From Azophilus sp965199705 (GTDB taxonomy: Bacteria > Pseudomonadota > Gammaproteobacteria > Pseudomonadales > Azotimanducaceae): a DNA stretch of 64,000 bases. Shown piece after piece: positions 35,417-44,821 of this stretch (position 1 is the first letter of the stretch; each line of letters opens with the position of its first letter). The stretch covers positions 1,488,001 through 1,552,000 of the forward strand of contig OZ241359.1 in the NCBI GenBank assembly GCA_965199705.1, read 5' to 3'. The notes under the pieces were generated by a model, which ran no database searches, was not told the DNA's origin, and was given only the letters and a program-made list of their open reading frames with translations. The position numbers and the translations under genes were made by a program.

Positions 35417-37177
35417 ATGTATGACCTCAAGATTCGAAACGGCACAATTGTCGATGGCCTGGGCGCCCCGAAGTATGAGGGAGATGTAGGCATCAGAAAC
35501 GGAAAGCTGGTCGCGGTTGGGGAGGCGCCGGAAGATGCCGAGCGTGAGATCGATGCAAGCGGCAAGGTGGTTTGCCCTGGCTTCATCGATACCCATACTC
35601 ACTATGACATTCAGTTTGCCTGGGACCGGATGCTGTCGGTGTCCCCTTGGCACGGCGTCACGACAGTGGTCATAGGCTGTTGCGGATTTGGCGTCGCGCC
35701 CACGCGAAAGAAAGACCGCGACTACATGCTGGAAACCCTGCAGTACGTCGAGGGCATGGATGTTGGCTATACCAAGCAGGGCATGGGCAATTGGGGATTT
35801 GAATCCTACCCTGAATATCTTGACTGGATTGAGAAAGTTGGCACCGGCATCAACGTGGCGTCTCTAGTGGGCCATCTCGCCATTCGGGTGTTCGTGATGG
35901 GCGAGGAGGCGGGCACTCGCAGGGAGGCCACTGAAGACGAAATCAACCAAATGCGGGCTATCGTGCGTGAAGCGATTCAAGCAGGCGCGGTAGGGTTCTC
36001 AACGTCGAATTCCCCTGCCCATACGGGCGTAGGCGGCGTCCCTGTGCCGAGCAGATGCACCACGATTGAAGAGTTGGAGGCGTTGACAAGCGTGATGGGG
36101 GAACTGGGGCGGGGCACTTTCCACTGCAATTGGGGCCCAGAACTTGACTCGGAAGGCATTGAGCGGATTGCTCGAAACGCAGGCGTGCCCATTTGCGACC
36201 CGGGAATCGGGCCTTCGCCGGACGGCTCCCGGGAAGGCGCTTTGCTCAAGCAAATTGAGCGCATGAACGCCGAGGGATTGACGTGGCGGCCGCAAATGGG
36301 CGTGCTGCCAAATACCTTTGAAGTGGGGCTGGATCACCCGTTCATGTTCGCGCTGGATCTGCCTGAGTCGCTGATGAAGCCGGCCAAGCCGCTGTATGGC
36401 TTGTTTACGCCGATCCAGGAATTGGCGACAGTCGCCGAACGCATCGAGGCCTACAAGGCAGACGAATTTCGAGCGCAATTCCTCGACCAGACGGACGAAC
36501 CGGGCTGGAATGAACGCTACTGGCCCAATATGGTGATCAACTATTCGCCCAGGAAGCGGGAATACGAGGGGCGCCGATTGGCGGAGGTGGCCGAAGAAGT
36601 CGGAAAGACCGCCGCTGAATTGATGTTGGACCTGAGCATTGAATCTGATCTCGAAGCCAGGTTTGGCGCGGTGGCCAGGCGCCCGGGCTTGGAGCGCAGG
36701 CAGTTGGACCTCTACATGAGCGACAACGTAGTCATTGGCAAGGGTGATGGCGGGGCACACGTCAGAGAGCTTTGCGATGCTCGATATCCGACCAACCTGC
36801 TCGGACCCTGGGTTCGCGACTGGGGTTTGCCTATTGAACGGGCGGTGCAACTAATGACGAAGAATGCAGCGGAGATCTACGGCATTGAGGATCGGGGGCT
36901 GTTGCAGGAGGGGCTGGCCGCAGACGTGGTCGTGTTTGACCCTGATACCATCTCCGACGGACCGCTTGAGCGCGTCAACGATTTTCCTGGTGGATCCAGA
37001 AGGCTCATCTCCAGGTCAGAGGGCATCGACTACGTCATAGTCAATGGAACGATCCTGCGGGAACACAACGAATACGCGGTGGACGAAAACGCGCCGAAGT
37101 TGCCGGGGAAGGTCTTGCGTAGTTTCAGGAAGCGTTCGTCAACCGCCCGCAGCCAGGCAGCGACGGGGAGCGGATAG
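35417..37177 (+). CDS. amidohydrolase, N-acyl-D-amino-acid deacylase-like (paralogue of 5208-6956)
   Basis: 586 residues. Same architecture as the island A enzyme: YDLKIRNGTIVDGLG at the start, GFIDTHTHYD with the HxH pair, VVIGCCGFGVAPT with the bridging-cysteine candidate, and GKGDGGAHVRELCDA with the late aspartate. The two proteins match over their whole length by eye but are clearly diverged. The ribosome site GGGAGGAATCCTGAC is good. The recurrence of this enzyme with a TonB receptor and a P450 in both islands is notable. Confidence 0.86.
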   Translation: MYDLKIRNGTIVDGLGAPKYEGDVGIRNGKLVAVGEAPEDAEREIDASGKVVCPGFIDTHTHYDIQFAWDRMLSVSPWHGVTTVVIGCCGFGVAPTRKKDRDYMLETLQYVEGMDVGYTKQGMGNWGFESYPEYLDWIEKVGTGINVASLVGHLAIRVFVMGEEAGTRREATEDEINQMRAIVREAIQAGAVGFSTSNSPAHTGVGGVPVPSRCTTIEELEALTSVMGELGRGTFHCNWGPELDSEGIERIARNAGVPICDPGIGPSPDGSREGALLKQIERMNAEGLTWRPQMGVLPNTFEVGLDHPFMFALDLPESLMKPAKPLYGLFTPIQELATVAERIEAYKADEFRAQFLDQTDEPGWNERYWPNMVINYSPRKREYEGRRLAEVAEEVGKTAAELMLDLSIESDLEARFGAVARRPGLERRQLDLYMSDNVVIGKGDGGAHVRELCDARYPTNLLGPWVRDWGLPIERAVQLMTKNAAEIYGIEDRGLLQEGLAADVVVFDPDTISDGPLERVNDFPGGSRRLISRSEGIDYVIVNGTILREHNEYAVDENAPKLPGKVLRSFRKRSSTARSQAATGSG

Positions 37178-37196
37178 CGGCCAAGGGATTCGTAAC

Positions 37197-38645
37197 GTGG
37201 AAATGCGCGAACGGATTTTGGTGGGCGGTCGCTGGGTGGAGCCTGCGACTGACGGCAGTTTCGATGTGATTTCACCGGCCAGCGAAGAAGCGGTGGCCAA
37301 GGTGCCACTCGTGTGTGAAAGGGATGCTGCCCAAGCGGTGGCCAGCGCTCGACAAGCCTTTGACGAGGGTCCTTGGCCCAAGATGCCCATGCATGAACGC
37401 ATTGATGCGTTGCAATCGGTTTCGGACTATCTGGAGGGCCACGCCGGGAAGATCGGTTCCTGCGTTGCCCTGCAGATGGGAATGGCGTCAGCCGAACGAG
37501 GCTCAATGCTTGTGCAAGCATCCGTTGCGCTATTCAAGGAGTACTTGGCGGTCGCAAAGGATTTGCCGCTGCGCGAAGTTCGCAGGGACGCCCAAGGTCC
37601 GTCATTGATCGAGCGGGAGCCGATCGGCGTTGTTGCCGCCATCGTTCCATTCAACGGGCCACTGCCGACCGCGGTGAACAAAGCCATTCCCGCATTGCTG
37701 TCGGGTTGCACGGTGATCGTAAAGCCGCCCTATGAAACGCCGCTCGATTGCTATGCGCTTGCCGATGCCTGCTTTGCGGCTCGGCTCCCGGCCGGCGTAA
37801 TTAACGTGCTTCCCGGTGATGGCGATATCGGTCGATATCTGGTTGAACATCCGTCAGTTGACATGGTGACCTTTACCGGCGGCGCTGCGGCGGGTCGTCG
37901 AATTGGCGCGGCCTGCGGTGAAAGCCTGAAGAAGGTGTGCTTGGAATTGGGTGGCAAATCAGCGGCCATCGTCTTGGAGGATGCTGACTTGGAGAAATCG
38001 GCGCCCATTTTGGGTGCTGGGTGTTTTGGTGGATCCGGACAAGCTTGCATTGCGCTAAGCCGAGTGCTTGCGCCCCAATCGAGGTACGAGGAAGTCGTGC
38101 AGGCACTGCGAGCCCAAGCGGATGCATTTTCCCCCGTGAACGGGCCACTCATCTCATCGCAGGCCCGAGGCCGCGTTGAGTCGATGGTCGCCGATGCTGT
38201 GGAAGAGGGCGCTCGCTTGGTTGCAGGCGGACAGCGCCCTGCCGGACGGAGCAAGGGATGGTTCTTTGAGCCAACGGTCTTTGCAGACGTTCAGAACCAT
38301 ATGCGGATTGCGCAAGAAGAGATCTTCGGACCGGTTGTGGTCGTGATACCGTACGAAGTTGAGGCTGACGGCGTCAGGATCGCCAATGAGTCGGACTACG
38401 GCTTGCATGGAGCGGTGTTCACTGAGGATGAGGAGCGTGGGCTGGGAATCGCTCGCCAGATCAGAACGGGCACCTTCGCCATAAACGGCTACGGCACACG
38501 GCCTTCCACGCCTTTCGGTGGCTGGAAGCAGTCGGGTCTCGGTTGGGAGCATGGCCCAGAGGGCATGGGCGAGTTCCTGCAATATCGGTCAATATCGATT
38601 TCAGAGAGTTTAGCCTTGTCCTTGGAAGCGGATTCCAGGCAGTAG
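37197..38645 (+). CDS. NAD(P)-dependent aldehyde dehydrogenase
   Basis: 482 residues from the GTG at 37197, which has AAGGGA at 8 bases; an ATG six bases later is the alternative. PFNGPLPTAVNKAIPALLSG, the glutamate in CLELGGKSAAIV, and the catalytic cysteine in GSGQACIALSRVL are present. The late EEIFGPVVVVIPY and TPFGGWKQSGLGWEHG are normal. It oxidises an aldehyde to the acid, which would fit downstream of the P450 and SDR steps. It converges with the IclR regulator, 15 bases apart. Confidence 0.92.
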   Translation: MEMRERILVGGRWVEPATDGSFDVISPASEEAVAKVPLVCERDAAQAVASARQAFDEGPWPKMPMHERIDALQSVSDYLEGHAGKIGSCVALQMGMASAERGSMLVQASVALFKEYLAVAKDLPLREVRRDAQGPSLIEREPIGVVAAIVPFNGPLPTAVNKAIPALLSGCTVIVKPPYETPLDCYALADACFAARLPAGVINVLPGDGDIGRYLVEHPSVDMVTFTGGAAAGRRIGAACGESLKKVCLELGGKSAAIVLEDADLEKSAPILGAGCFGGSGQACIALSRVLAPQSRYEEVVQALRAQADAFSPVNGPLISSQARGRVESMVADAVEEGARLVAGGQRPAGRSKGWFFEPTVFADVQNHMRIAQEEIFGPVVVVIPYEVEADGVRIANESDYGLHGAVFTEDEERGLGIARQIRTGTFAINGYGTRPSTPFGGWKQSGLGWEHGPEGMGEFLQYRSISISESLALSLEADSRQ

Positions 38646-38660
38646 CCTTTCGACAGCCAT

Positions 38661-39560
38661 TCAAGAGTGGGGCCAGTCTTCCGGCAAATCGCCGTGAGTG
38701 GATTGGGTGACCCGCTCAACGCTCTTAAGCAGCCGAATCCCAAGTCGTTTCACATCGTCACTTGACAGCGGCTCCTTGAATTCCCTTAGCGTTACGGTCA
38801 AAACCACCTGTCCGCCAGAGCCGAAAACGGGTGCAGTAATGTTGTTCACCTTTTTCGTTTCCCCTCTGGACGAGGGCTGATGAGTGCTTTCCAGCTTCGC
38901 CATCAGGTCTGCGAGCATTTCGCTGATTTCCCTGGAGTTGGGCAGGCCTTCCAGTGTGCTGGCGGCTTTGAGGATTTGGGTTCGTGGATCGGACACATAG
39001 CCGACGTCATAGCCACGGGCTCTTAACTCCTTCAGCGTGTCTTCAAAATACGACTTGGTGAAGGCCACATTGGGCTGCTCAATTCGATCAAGCCACTTCC
39101 TCTGCACGTCGATGGGCGCCCACGCGGCGAACGTAGGTCCGATGGGCGGCAGCCATGCTCTTTGACTGCCCACACTCGGATGACCTCGGTGCCCGCGCGG
39201 CGATCGATTGGCGAGCACCGTTGTAACGTCGCCTACAAGCCCTGTGGCCACAACCGTAAGCGAAAGCTCGGCAGCCAATGCCGCCATTTCCGTTCGTGAT
39301 ACCTCCAAGGCTTCATGTCCTTCCGGCGCAACGGCAGCGGCAAACCTCAAAAGTGCTGGGCCCAGCGAGTAGGTTTTCTCGATCGGGTTGCGGATGAGCA
39401 CGCCGTGCTTCTCGAGCGTGGTGCACATGGCGTGACAGGTCGCCTTGTTGAAATGCAGTGTTCGCGCAAGTTCAGACAGCTTGAATGTCTCAAGCCGGTG
39501 ACTGGACATGTACTCGAGTAGTTCCACGGCGCGGTCTATCGCGGGTGCTGGTCTTGGCAC
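38661..39560 (-). CDS. IclR-family transcriptional regulator
   Basis: 299 residues. The N-terminal winged helix-turn-helix is ELLEYMSSHRLETFKLSELA and LHFNKATCHAMCTTLEKHG, and the C-terminal effector domain starts near residue 80. Divergent from the P450 gene at 39875 across a 314-base gap with candidate operator repeats, so it is the likely local regulator of that P450/ferredoxin operon and perhaps of the genes to its left. IclR proteins often respond to an aromatic acid or a pathway intermediate. Confidence 0.9.
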   Translation of the reverse strand: MPRPAPAIDRAVELLEYMSSHRLETFKLSELARTLHFNKATCHAMCTTLEKHGVLIRNPIEKTYSLGPALLRFAAAVAPEGHEALEVSRTEMAALAAELSLTVVATGLVGDVTTVLANRSPRGHRGHPSVGSQRAWLPPIGPTFAAWAPIDVQRKWLDRIEQPNVAFTKSYFEDTLKELRARGYDVGYVSDPRTQILKAASTLEGLPNSREISEMLADLMAKLESTHQPSSRGETKKVNNITAPVFGSGGQVVLTVTLREFKEPLSSDDVKRLGIRLLKSVERVTQSTHGDLPEDWPHS

Positions 39561-39631
39561 GTCTTTCCCTTGAATCCTTGAAAGCTCAACCGGGCAGCGC
39601 AGGCAACTTTATCAGCGTCGTTTGTTTTTGC

Positions 39632-39649
39632 AAACGCTATAAACGCTAT
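39632..39649. promoter_or_regulatory. tandem 9-bp repeat, candidate operator
   Basis: AAACGCTAT occurs twice head-to-tail (39632-39640 and 39641-39649), next to a GTTTG/CAAAC inverted pair. Located 72 bases upstream of the IclR start. Operator function is inferred from position. Confidence 0.4.
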
Positions 39650-39791
39650 AGATGGGGAAAACCAATGCCGCCGGAGCCCGGCAGGCCACTGGCCTTGGGG
39701 CATTGGCCGGCTGCGCGGGTCCACGCTGCCCCTGCACACCTGACTCTGGCAACGCGCAGCCTTGAAGCGGGGGTGGAGGCGGGGGTTGATG

Positions 39792-39820
39792 TTGCTTCTC
39801 CCGGAACTGGAATGTACGAT
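39792..39820 (+). promoter_or_regulatory. possible promoter for the P450/ferredoxin operon
   Basis: TTGCTT (39792-39797), a 17-base spacer, TACGAT (39815-39820). The match is moderate. It would give a 48-base leader before the ATG at 39875. Confidence 0.35.
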
Positions 39821-39874
39821 ATAACGAATACATCGATCACAATAGCAAACAAACTGGCCCGGCAGGAGGTGTCA

Positions 39875-41158
39875 ATGAGTGCCCAAGAGGCTGTTGAAGT
39901 GAGGTCCTTGTCGGAAATCGCCGATTCGATTCCCGATCCTGTGCATGAGCGCCTGCTCGAAATGCTTCGCGCCCCCGGCTTCGTGACGGATCCGTATCCC
40001 TTCTATGACTGCCTGTTGGAAAATGCGCCCGTTTGGCCAACTCTGGACGGAAACGTCATATTTGGGCGTTATGAGCCCTGCCGGTACGCTCGTCGGTTTG
40101 AAGTGCGGGACTTTGGCGGCCGAGCTTCGCGGAATGACCTGCGCAGGGAGTGGGTGCAGTACAATTCGCTCATTGGCTGCGACCCGCCCGACCATACCCG
40201 CCTGCGAGCGATTTTGAATGACGCGGCCTTCACCGCGCCTGCCGTGAAGGCTTTGCAGGAAAAGCTCGACCGATTCACCCATGACCTGATGGACAAGATC
40301 GTGACTCGGGGGGAAATGGACCTGATGGCGGACTTCGCCAAACCGCTGCCCACTTACGTCATCACGGAACTGTTGGGCATCCCCTACGAGTCAAAGGCCG
40401 AGTGGGAGCCTTGGGCGAACCAGATCCATTCAGCAACCGCCAAGCCGATGTTCCTGAGAGAGCAGAAACTCGAGGCCGCAAAGCACATAGCAGCCGCAGT
40501 CACGGCCGGCAAGGAAGAAGCGGCCTGGTTTGCAGACGTGATCAAGGAGCGGCGCAAGAAGGGCTATCGCGCCAATGATGTGATTACCGCTCTATGCGAT
40601 GCGCAGGACAAAGGCGAACTCTCGGAGGAGCAAGTGCTTGGGACGCTCGTTCTGGTCATTGGCGGAGGGCACCACACCACAGTCAACTTGATCGGCAATG
40701 GCATGCTGGCGCTCTTCAGGAACCCTGATCAGATGAAGTTGATTCGCGAGACGCCCGACTTGCTGGAAAACGCGATCGAGGAGATGCTGCGCTACGACCC
40801 GCCGTTGCAGACCGGCGGGGGTGGCGCGGTCGAGCGCGAAATCGTGCTTGATGGCGTGCTCCTTGAAGAAGGTACGCTTGTATCAACAATCATTGGCTCC
40901 GCAAATCGGGATCCGTTGATGTTCGAGCGTCCCAAGAGCTTTGATGTGCGCAGGGAAAACGCGAAGCGCCATCTATCTTTTGGCTACGGGTCCCACTTTT
41001 GCCTGGGGAGCTTTCTTGCCCGCGCGGAGGGCGTGACGGCGTTTCGCGCCCTGCTGAACCGACTGCCGAACTTGCGCCTGATCGACGAAGACCCGTCTTT
41101 TGAAGAAATGTACAACCTGCGGGGGTTGGCTTCCATGAAGGTGGCGTGGGATGCCTGA
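39875..41158 (+). CDS. cytochrome P450 with unusual I-helix
   Basis: 427 residues from the ATG at 39875 with AGGAGG upstream; a longer frame from 39485 is not translated-looking. K-helix ExxR is 303-306 (EMLR), and the haem loop is FGYGSHFCLG with Cys376. The I-helix reads VIGGGHHTT (261-269), so the usual acid before the conserved threonine is histidine 267. The acid normally helps deliver protons for O-O cleavage, so its loss suggests an altered mechanism or a peroxygenase/non-monooxygenase reaction (inference). A 3Fe-4S ferredoxin overlaps its stop and should be its redox partner. Confidence 0.92.
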   Translation: MSAQEAVEVRSLSEIADSIPDPVHERLLEMLRAPGFVTDPYPFYDCLLENAPVWPTLDGNVIFGRYEPCRYARRFEVRDFGGRASRNDLRREWVQYNSLIGCDPPDHTRLRAILNDAAFTAPAVKALQEKLDRFTHDLMDKIVTRGEMDLMADFAKPLPTYVITELLGIPYESKAEWEPWANQIHSATAKPMFLREQKLEAAKHIAAAVTAGKEEAAWFADVIKERRKKGYRANDVITALCDAQDKGELSEEQVLGTLVLVIGGGHHTTVNLIGNGMLALFRNPDQMKLIRETPDLLENAIEEMLRYDPPLQTGGGGAVEREIVLDGVLLEEGTLVSTIIGSANRDPLMFERPKSFDVRRENAKRHLSFGYGSHFCLGSFLARAEGVTAFRALLNRLPNLRLIDEDPSFEEMYNLRGLASMKVAWDA

Positions 41159-41375
41159 ACCCAACATGAGCAAATGCACAGTCGATGCTGATCTCTGCTG
41201 TGGTCATGGCCGCTGTGCTGATGTTGCGCCTGATTTCTTCGGCGTTGATGAAGATGGGTTTACAACGCTTCGAGGCAAGACCAGGGACGTGCCTGGCAAC
41301 TTGTTGGCGCAGGTCGAGGAAGCAATTCTCGGTTGTCCTTCCGTTGCGATCAAATGGGTTGAAGACAATGAGTAA
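41151..41375 (+). CDS. 3Fe-4S ferredoxin, P450 partner
   Basis: 74 residues. The cluster ligands are Cys16, Cys22 and Cys62 in DLCCGHGRC and LGCPSVAI, with a histidine (19) in place of the second cysteine of a 4Fe-4S motif, typical of P450-linked 3Fe-4S ferredoxins. The ATG at 41151 overlaps the P450 stop by 8 bases and has AGGTGG upstream; an internal ATG at 41166 is possible. No ferredoxin reductase is nearby. Confidence 0.9.
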   Translation: MPEPNMSKCTVDADLCCGHGRCADVAPDFFGVDEDGFTTLRGKTRDVPGNLLAQVEEAILGCPSVAIKWVEDNE

Positions 41376-41501
41376 CGACTTGTTGAGGTGGATTCGCAAG
41401 CCGATGATGTTCTTTCCGAACAAACTCGGTCGGCACGCATTGCAAACGGAACCGGGGGTTGCAGACCTTTCTGTTTCATTCTTGTCACGGAGACTTCGAG
41501 C

Positions 41502-42572
41502 GTGAAGCTGGCTCCAGCAAAAATTGATGACGTCACAGCCCAATGGTTGACGAAAGTGCTGCAAGAGGAATTCCCGAGCGTGGAGGTCGAGTCGCTGCAG
41601 GCGGAGCCGGCGACGATTGGCACCACCACCCGCATTCGCGTGAAAGCGAAATACAATGATGCCGGTTGGCAAGCGGGTTTGCCGGAGGCGCTGTTCATCA
41701 AGTGCCACGCCGAAAATCCCAACCATGAATACCTGATTGACAAGCAGATTTACGCAGGTGAAGTTGGCTTTTACAAAAGCGTGGCCGGGCGCCTGTCCAT
41801 ACCGACGCCGAAGTGCGTGGCGGCTGAACTGGACAGCGGATCTGGCGGATTTCTGCTGATTATCGAAGACCTCGTTGCCGCAGGCGCCACTTGGGGGTCC
41901 GCTCTCACGCCGCTGACCGAAGGACAGGCCAGGCGAATCGTGCGAGTCATGGCAAGCTACCATAGCGCGTTTTGGGGCGGGGCGGCGGCAACCGATTGGA
42001 TGGATCGGGTCGCGTCCGGGGCTTTGGCAAAGAGCTTTTATCAAAGATACTCCAATGAAGCCACGGCAGCGGAGCTGATCGAGACGAGTCGCGGCGAGGC
42101 GCTGACGGGCGAGCTGCGTAATGCGGCGACGCTGTCCGCCGCTTTCCTTGAACTGCAGAGAAGAAACGCACAAGAGCCATTGTGCATGCTGCACGGAGAC
42201 CCGCACGTCGCAAACATCGCGTTTATGCCGGACGACGAGCCTGTGTTTACGGACTGGCAGATCATTAGACGAGGGCGATACGCCTACGACCTTTCCTACT
42301 GCCTGGTTGGCGGGCTGGCGGCCGATGATCGGCGTGCGTGGCTGCCTGATCTCACTGATCTCTATGTTGCCGAGTTGTCCGAAAGGGATGTTCAGGGCGT
42401 TGGCCGGAAGCAGGCGCAAGTGGCCGTTGCGGAAAACGTCATCCATGGCCTTGTCATGTTCCTCGGCAATAGGGACACCATGCTGCCGGAAGAGATCAAT
42501 TCGACTTACGTGCAGCGCTATGCCGTCGCGGCGACGGAACTTGAATCCCTTCGATTGCTCTCGACCAGCTAG
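41502..42572 (+). CDS. aminoglycoside-phosphotransferase/ecdysteroid-kinase-like protein
   Basis: About 356 residues from the GTG at 41502 with CGGAG nine bases upstream; the open frame starts at 41388. Kinase-like landmarks are FIKCHAE with the ATP-binding lysine, the catalytic loop LHGDPHVANIAF and FTDWQIIRRG with the metal-binding Asp. Such APH-like enzymes in degradation islands are usually annotated as phosphotransferases of unknown substrate and may phosphorylate a small hydroxylated metabolite, perhaps as in the hydroxyacid kinase domain of ACAD10/11 (inference). Confidence 0.82.
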   Translation: MKLAPAKIDDVTAQWLTKVLQEEFPSVEVESLQAEPATIGTTTRIRVKAKYNDAGWQAGLPEALFIKCHAENPNHEYLIDKQIYAGEVGFYKSVAGRLSIPTPKCVAAELDSGSGGFLLIIEDLVAAGATWGSALTPLTEGQARRIVRVMASYHSAFWGGAAATDWMDRVASGALAKSFYQRYSNEATAAELIETSRGEALTGELRNAATLSAAFLELQRRNAQEPLCMLHGDPHVANIAFMPDDEPVFTDWQIIRRGRYAYDLSYCLVGGLAADDRRAWLPDLTDLYVAELSERDVQGVGRKQAQVAVAENVIHGLVMFLGNRDTMLPEEINSTYVQRYAVAATELESLRLLSTS

Positions 42573-42585
42573 CCGGTTATGTCCA

Positions 42586-43767
42586 ATGACATTTTCGGAC
42601 AGCTCTTTTCAAATAGCGATACCGGACGAAAGCGTTGCGGATCTCCGCGAGCGGCTGGCTCGCGTGCGTCTTGCAGACGACTTCGACAATGAGGATTGGG
42701 CCTACGGCACGAACACGGCGTATTTGAAGGAGCTTCTGGAGTATTGGCGTGATGGGTTTGATTGGCGAGCTCAAGAGGCAGCCATGAACGCCTATGAGCA
42801 CCACCGCGTTGATTTGGGCGGGGTGCCGGTACACTATATGCTTAAAAGGGCCGAGGGGAGGGCTTGCAGGCCCATCCTGCTCAATCACGGTTGGCCCTGG
42901 ACGTTCTGGGACTATCGCAAGCTGGCGGACCGGCTCGCCAATCCAGTTGCTTATGGCGGAGACCCCCAGGACGCTTTCGACGTCGTGGTGCCGTCTTTGC
43001 CTGGGTTTGGCTTTTCCACCCCGCTCCGTCGCTCTGGCATCAATTGGATTAAAACCGCTGATCTCTGGCGAACGCTAATGACCGACCGCCTGGGCTATGA
43101 TCGGTTTTTTGCCGTTGGCGGCGATTGGGGAAGCGCCATCGCCGGACAACTTGCGCACAAACACTCTGAAGCGGTAGCGGGCGTTCTTGTGCTTGGTGGC
43201 GTGCGCCTGGACGTTTGGAACGTCGAGCGGCCTTGGGATTTATTTGGTGCGCCGGCAAACGAGCTGCCAACGGAAGTTCGCCAAGCAGTGCTGCAATGGC
43301 AAGAGCATTATTCATCCCATGTGTCTGTGCATGTGCTTGGAGCGCAGACTCTGGCCAACGCTCTTGATGACTCGCCGGCGGGGCTGTGCTCCTGGCTTCT
43401 CGAGCGTCGCCGCGCTTGGTCGGACTGCAATGGTGATGTGGAACGCCGGTTTTCAAAGGACGAACTGCTGACCCTGGTTTCCATATATTGGTTTACGCAG
43501 AGCTTCGGCACCTCTGCGCGGTACTACAGGGAGGCGGCACTGCAAAAGTGGATGCCGTCCCATGATCGTTCACCCGTGCTGCAGTCGCCGACAGCGGTTA
43601 CCGTTTTTCGACCTGATCCGCCTGTTGTGGTGCCCGAGGAGTGGTTCCAAGGCTATGCCAATCTAACGCAGTATCGGGTTCATGAGGCCGGAGGCCACTT
43701 TGGGCCGGCTGAGGAACCGGATGTGGTTGCGAAAGACATCTGGGATGCGTTTCGGGGATTGCAATGA
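42586..43767 (+). CDS. epoxide hydrolase with EHN domain
   Basis: 393 residues from the ATG at 42586; the ribosome site is weak. The N-terminal EHN domain (FQIAIPDESVADLRERLARV and DFDWRAQEAAMNAYEHH-like segment) is typical of microsomal-type epoxide hydrolases. Catalytic features are the oxyanion loop NHGWPWTFWDY, the nucleophilic aspartate in VGGDWGSAIAG and the histidine in EAGGHFGPAEEPD. It opens epoxides to diols, a likely follow-up to P450 epoxidation by the linked enzyme. Confidence 0.9.
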   Translation: MTFSDSSFQIAIPDESVADLRERLARVRLADDFDNEDWAYGTNTAYLKELLEYWRDGFDWRAQEAAMNAYEHHRVDLGGVPVHYMLKRAEGRACRPILLNHGWPWTFWDYRKLADRLANPVAYGGDPQDAFDVVVPSLPGFGFSTPLRRSGINWIKTADLWRTLMTDRLGYDRFFAVGGDWGSAIAGQLAHKHSEAVAGVLVLGGVRLDVWNVERPWDLFGAPANELPTEVRQAVLQWQEHYSSHVSVHVLGAQTLANALDDSPAGLCSWLLERRRAWSDCNGDVERRFSKDELLTLVSIYWFTQSFGTSARYYREAALQKWMPSHDRSPVLQSPTAVTVFRPDPPVVVPEEWFQGYANLTQYRVHEAGGHFGPAEEPDVVAKDIWDAFRGLQ

Positions 43768-43813
43768 GTATAGCTTTAACAGGCCCTGGTTGAATGAACG
43801 CAGGAGGCATCAA

Positions 43814-44662
43814 ATGAGTTCAATAGTCGTCAGGCAAATTCCTTTCGATTTCGAGGGCGTGGAGTTCCTGTGGAATCCCGCCAACCCCGCTTGGTCGAGG
43901 CAGGTGAACGTTCTTTCCTTTTCCGCGATCGCCTTTGAACGTGTGCTTTGCAAGGCGTTTCGCCAAGCGGAAGCGATGATTACTGACCCGGCAGTCGCCG
44001 AGGAGTGTCGGCTTTTTGTGGAGCAGGAAGCGGCGCATTCGCTGGCGCATCACAAGCACGTCAACGCGTTGATTGAGCGATATCCGGGCCTCAAGGAGTC
44101 AAGAAGCAAGGCGATTGCGCACTTCGACCAGATACTGGAGAAGAACGGTCTGGAATTCGCGATATGTTTCGGGGCTGCCGTAGAAGGCACTTTTACCCCA
44201 ATGGGCAAGCTGATCATCGACAATAGAGAGATCCTGTTCGCGGATGGGGACGCGCGCATAGCGTCTCTCTGGCTGTGGCATTTCAGCGAGGAGATCGAAC
44301 ATAGAAGCGCAGCGCTGACAATCTACAATCACCTCTACGGGCGCAGATACGGTCGCATTCGCATGCTCCCCTGGATTGTTGGGTTCATGCGCGAATACCG
44401 CCGCCTTATGCAGTCGGAGATTGACAAGCATGTGCCAGCCGAGGACCAATGCAAGGCGGATAGGGCCTCCTTTGCAGACCTGCCCAGGCCGGAGTACAGA
44501 ATCGCCGTGTGGCGCACTTTTCTAAGCCTTATGCCCTGGCACAATCCCGAGCGCGAACCTCTGCCGGAATGGGCGCAAACCATCTATGATCGGTATTCAG
44601 AAGGCGCCGATTTAACTCAGTTTTACGGGCGCTCTCCCGAAACAGTCAAGTGTGTGCAGTGA
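43814..44662 (+). CDS. predicted metal-dependent hydrolase, ferritin-like (PF10118 type)
   Basis: 282 residues from the ATG at 43814, which has AGGAGG. Two histidine/acid motifs fit a dinuclear metal site: EQEAAHSLAHHKHVNAL (about residues 77-93) and WLWHFSEEIEHRSAAL (about 156-171). This family is widespread in degradation gene clusters but has no firmly known reaction. The fold resembles diiron oxidases. It follows the epoxide hydrolase by 46 bases. Confidence 0.8.
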   Translation: MSSIVVRQIPFDFEGVEFLWNPANPAWSRQVNVLSFSAIAFERVLCKAFRQAEAMITDPAVAEECRLFVEQEAAHSLAHHKHVNALIERYPGLKESRSKAIAHFDQILEKNGLEFAICFGAAVEGTFTPMGKLIIDNREILFADGDARIASLWLWHFSEEIEHRSAALTIYNHLYGRRYGRIRMLPWIVGFMREYRRLMQSEIDKHVPAEDQCKADRASFADLPRPEYRIAVWRTFLSLMPWHNPEREPLPEWAQTIYDRYSEGADLTQFYGRSPETVKCVQ

Positions 44663-44821
44663 TTTCGGAGCGGATAGTCAGACCCTTATAGGCACAATCA
44701 GGCGGGAGGACGCTTCGGCTACAGCGCCCTTGGCCCTTGAAGGAGAGGCCGTCTCCTGCAATTTCTTCTTGGCAAACGCGGAAAGTTCGGCGCCGGAACG
44801 CATCTCGGAAATCTCGAGCGG

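Larger units (their letters stand above)
39561..39874. other. divergent regulatory region between iclR-type gene and P450
   Basis: 314 bases. It contains the 16-base palindrome-like GTTTGTTTTTGCAAAC (39620-39635), followed at once by AAACGCTAT repeated in tandem, which are good operator candidates. It also has a possible promoter at 39792-39820. The ribosome site of the P450 (AGGAGG) is at its right end. No gene is seen. Confidence 0.55.
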
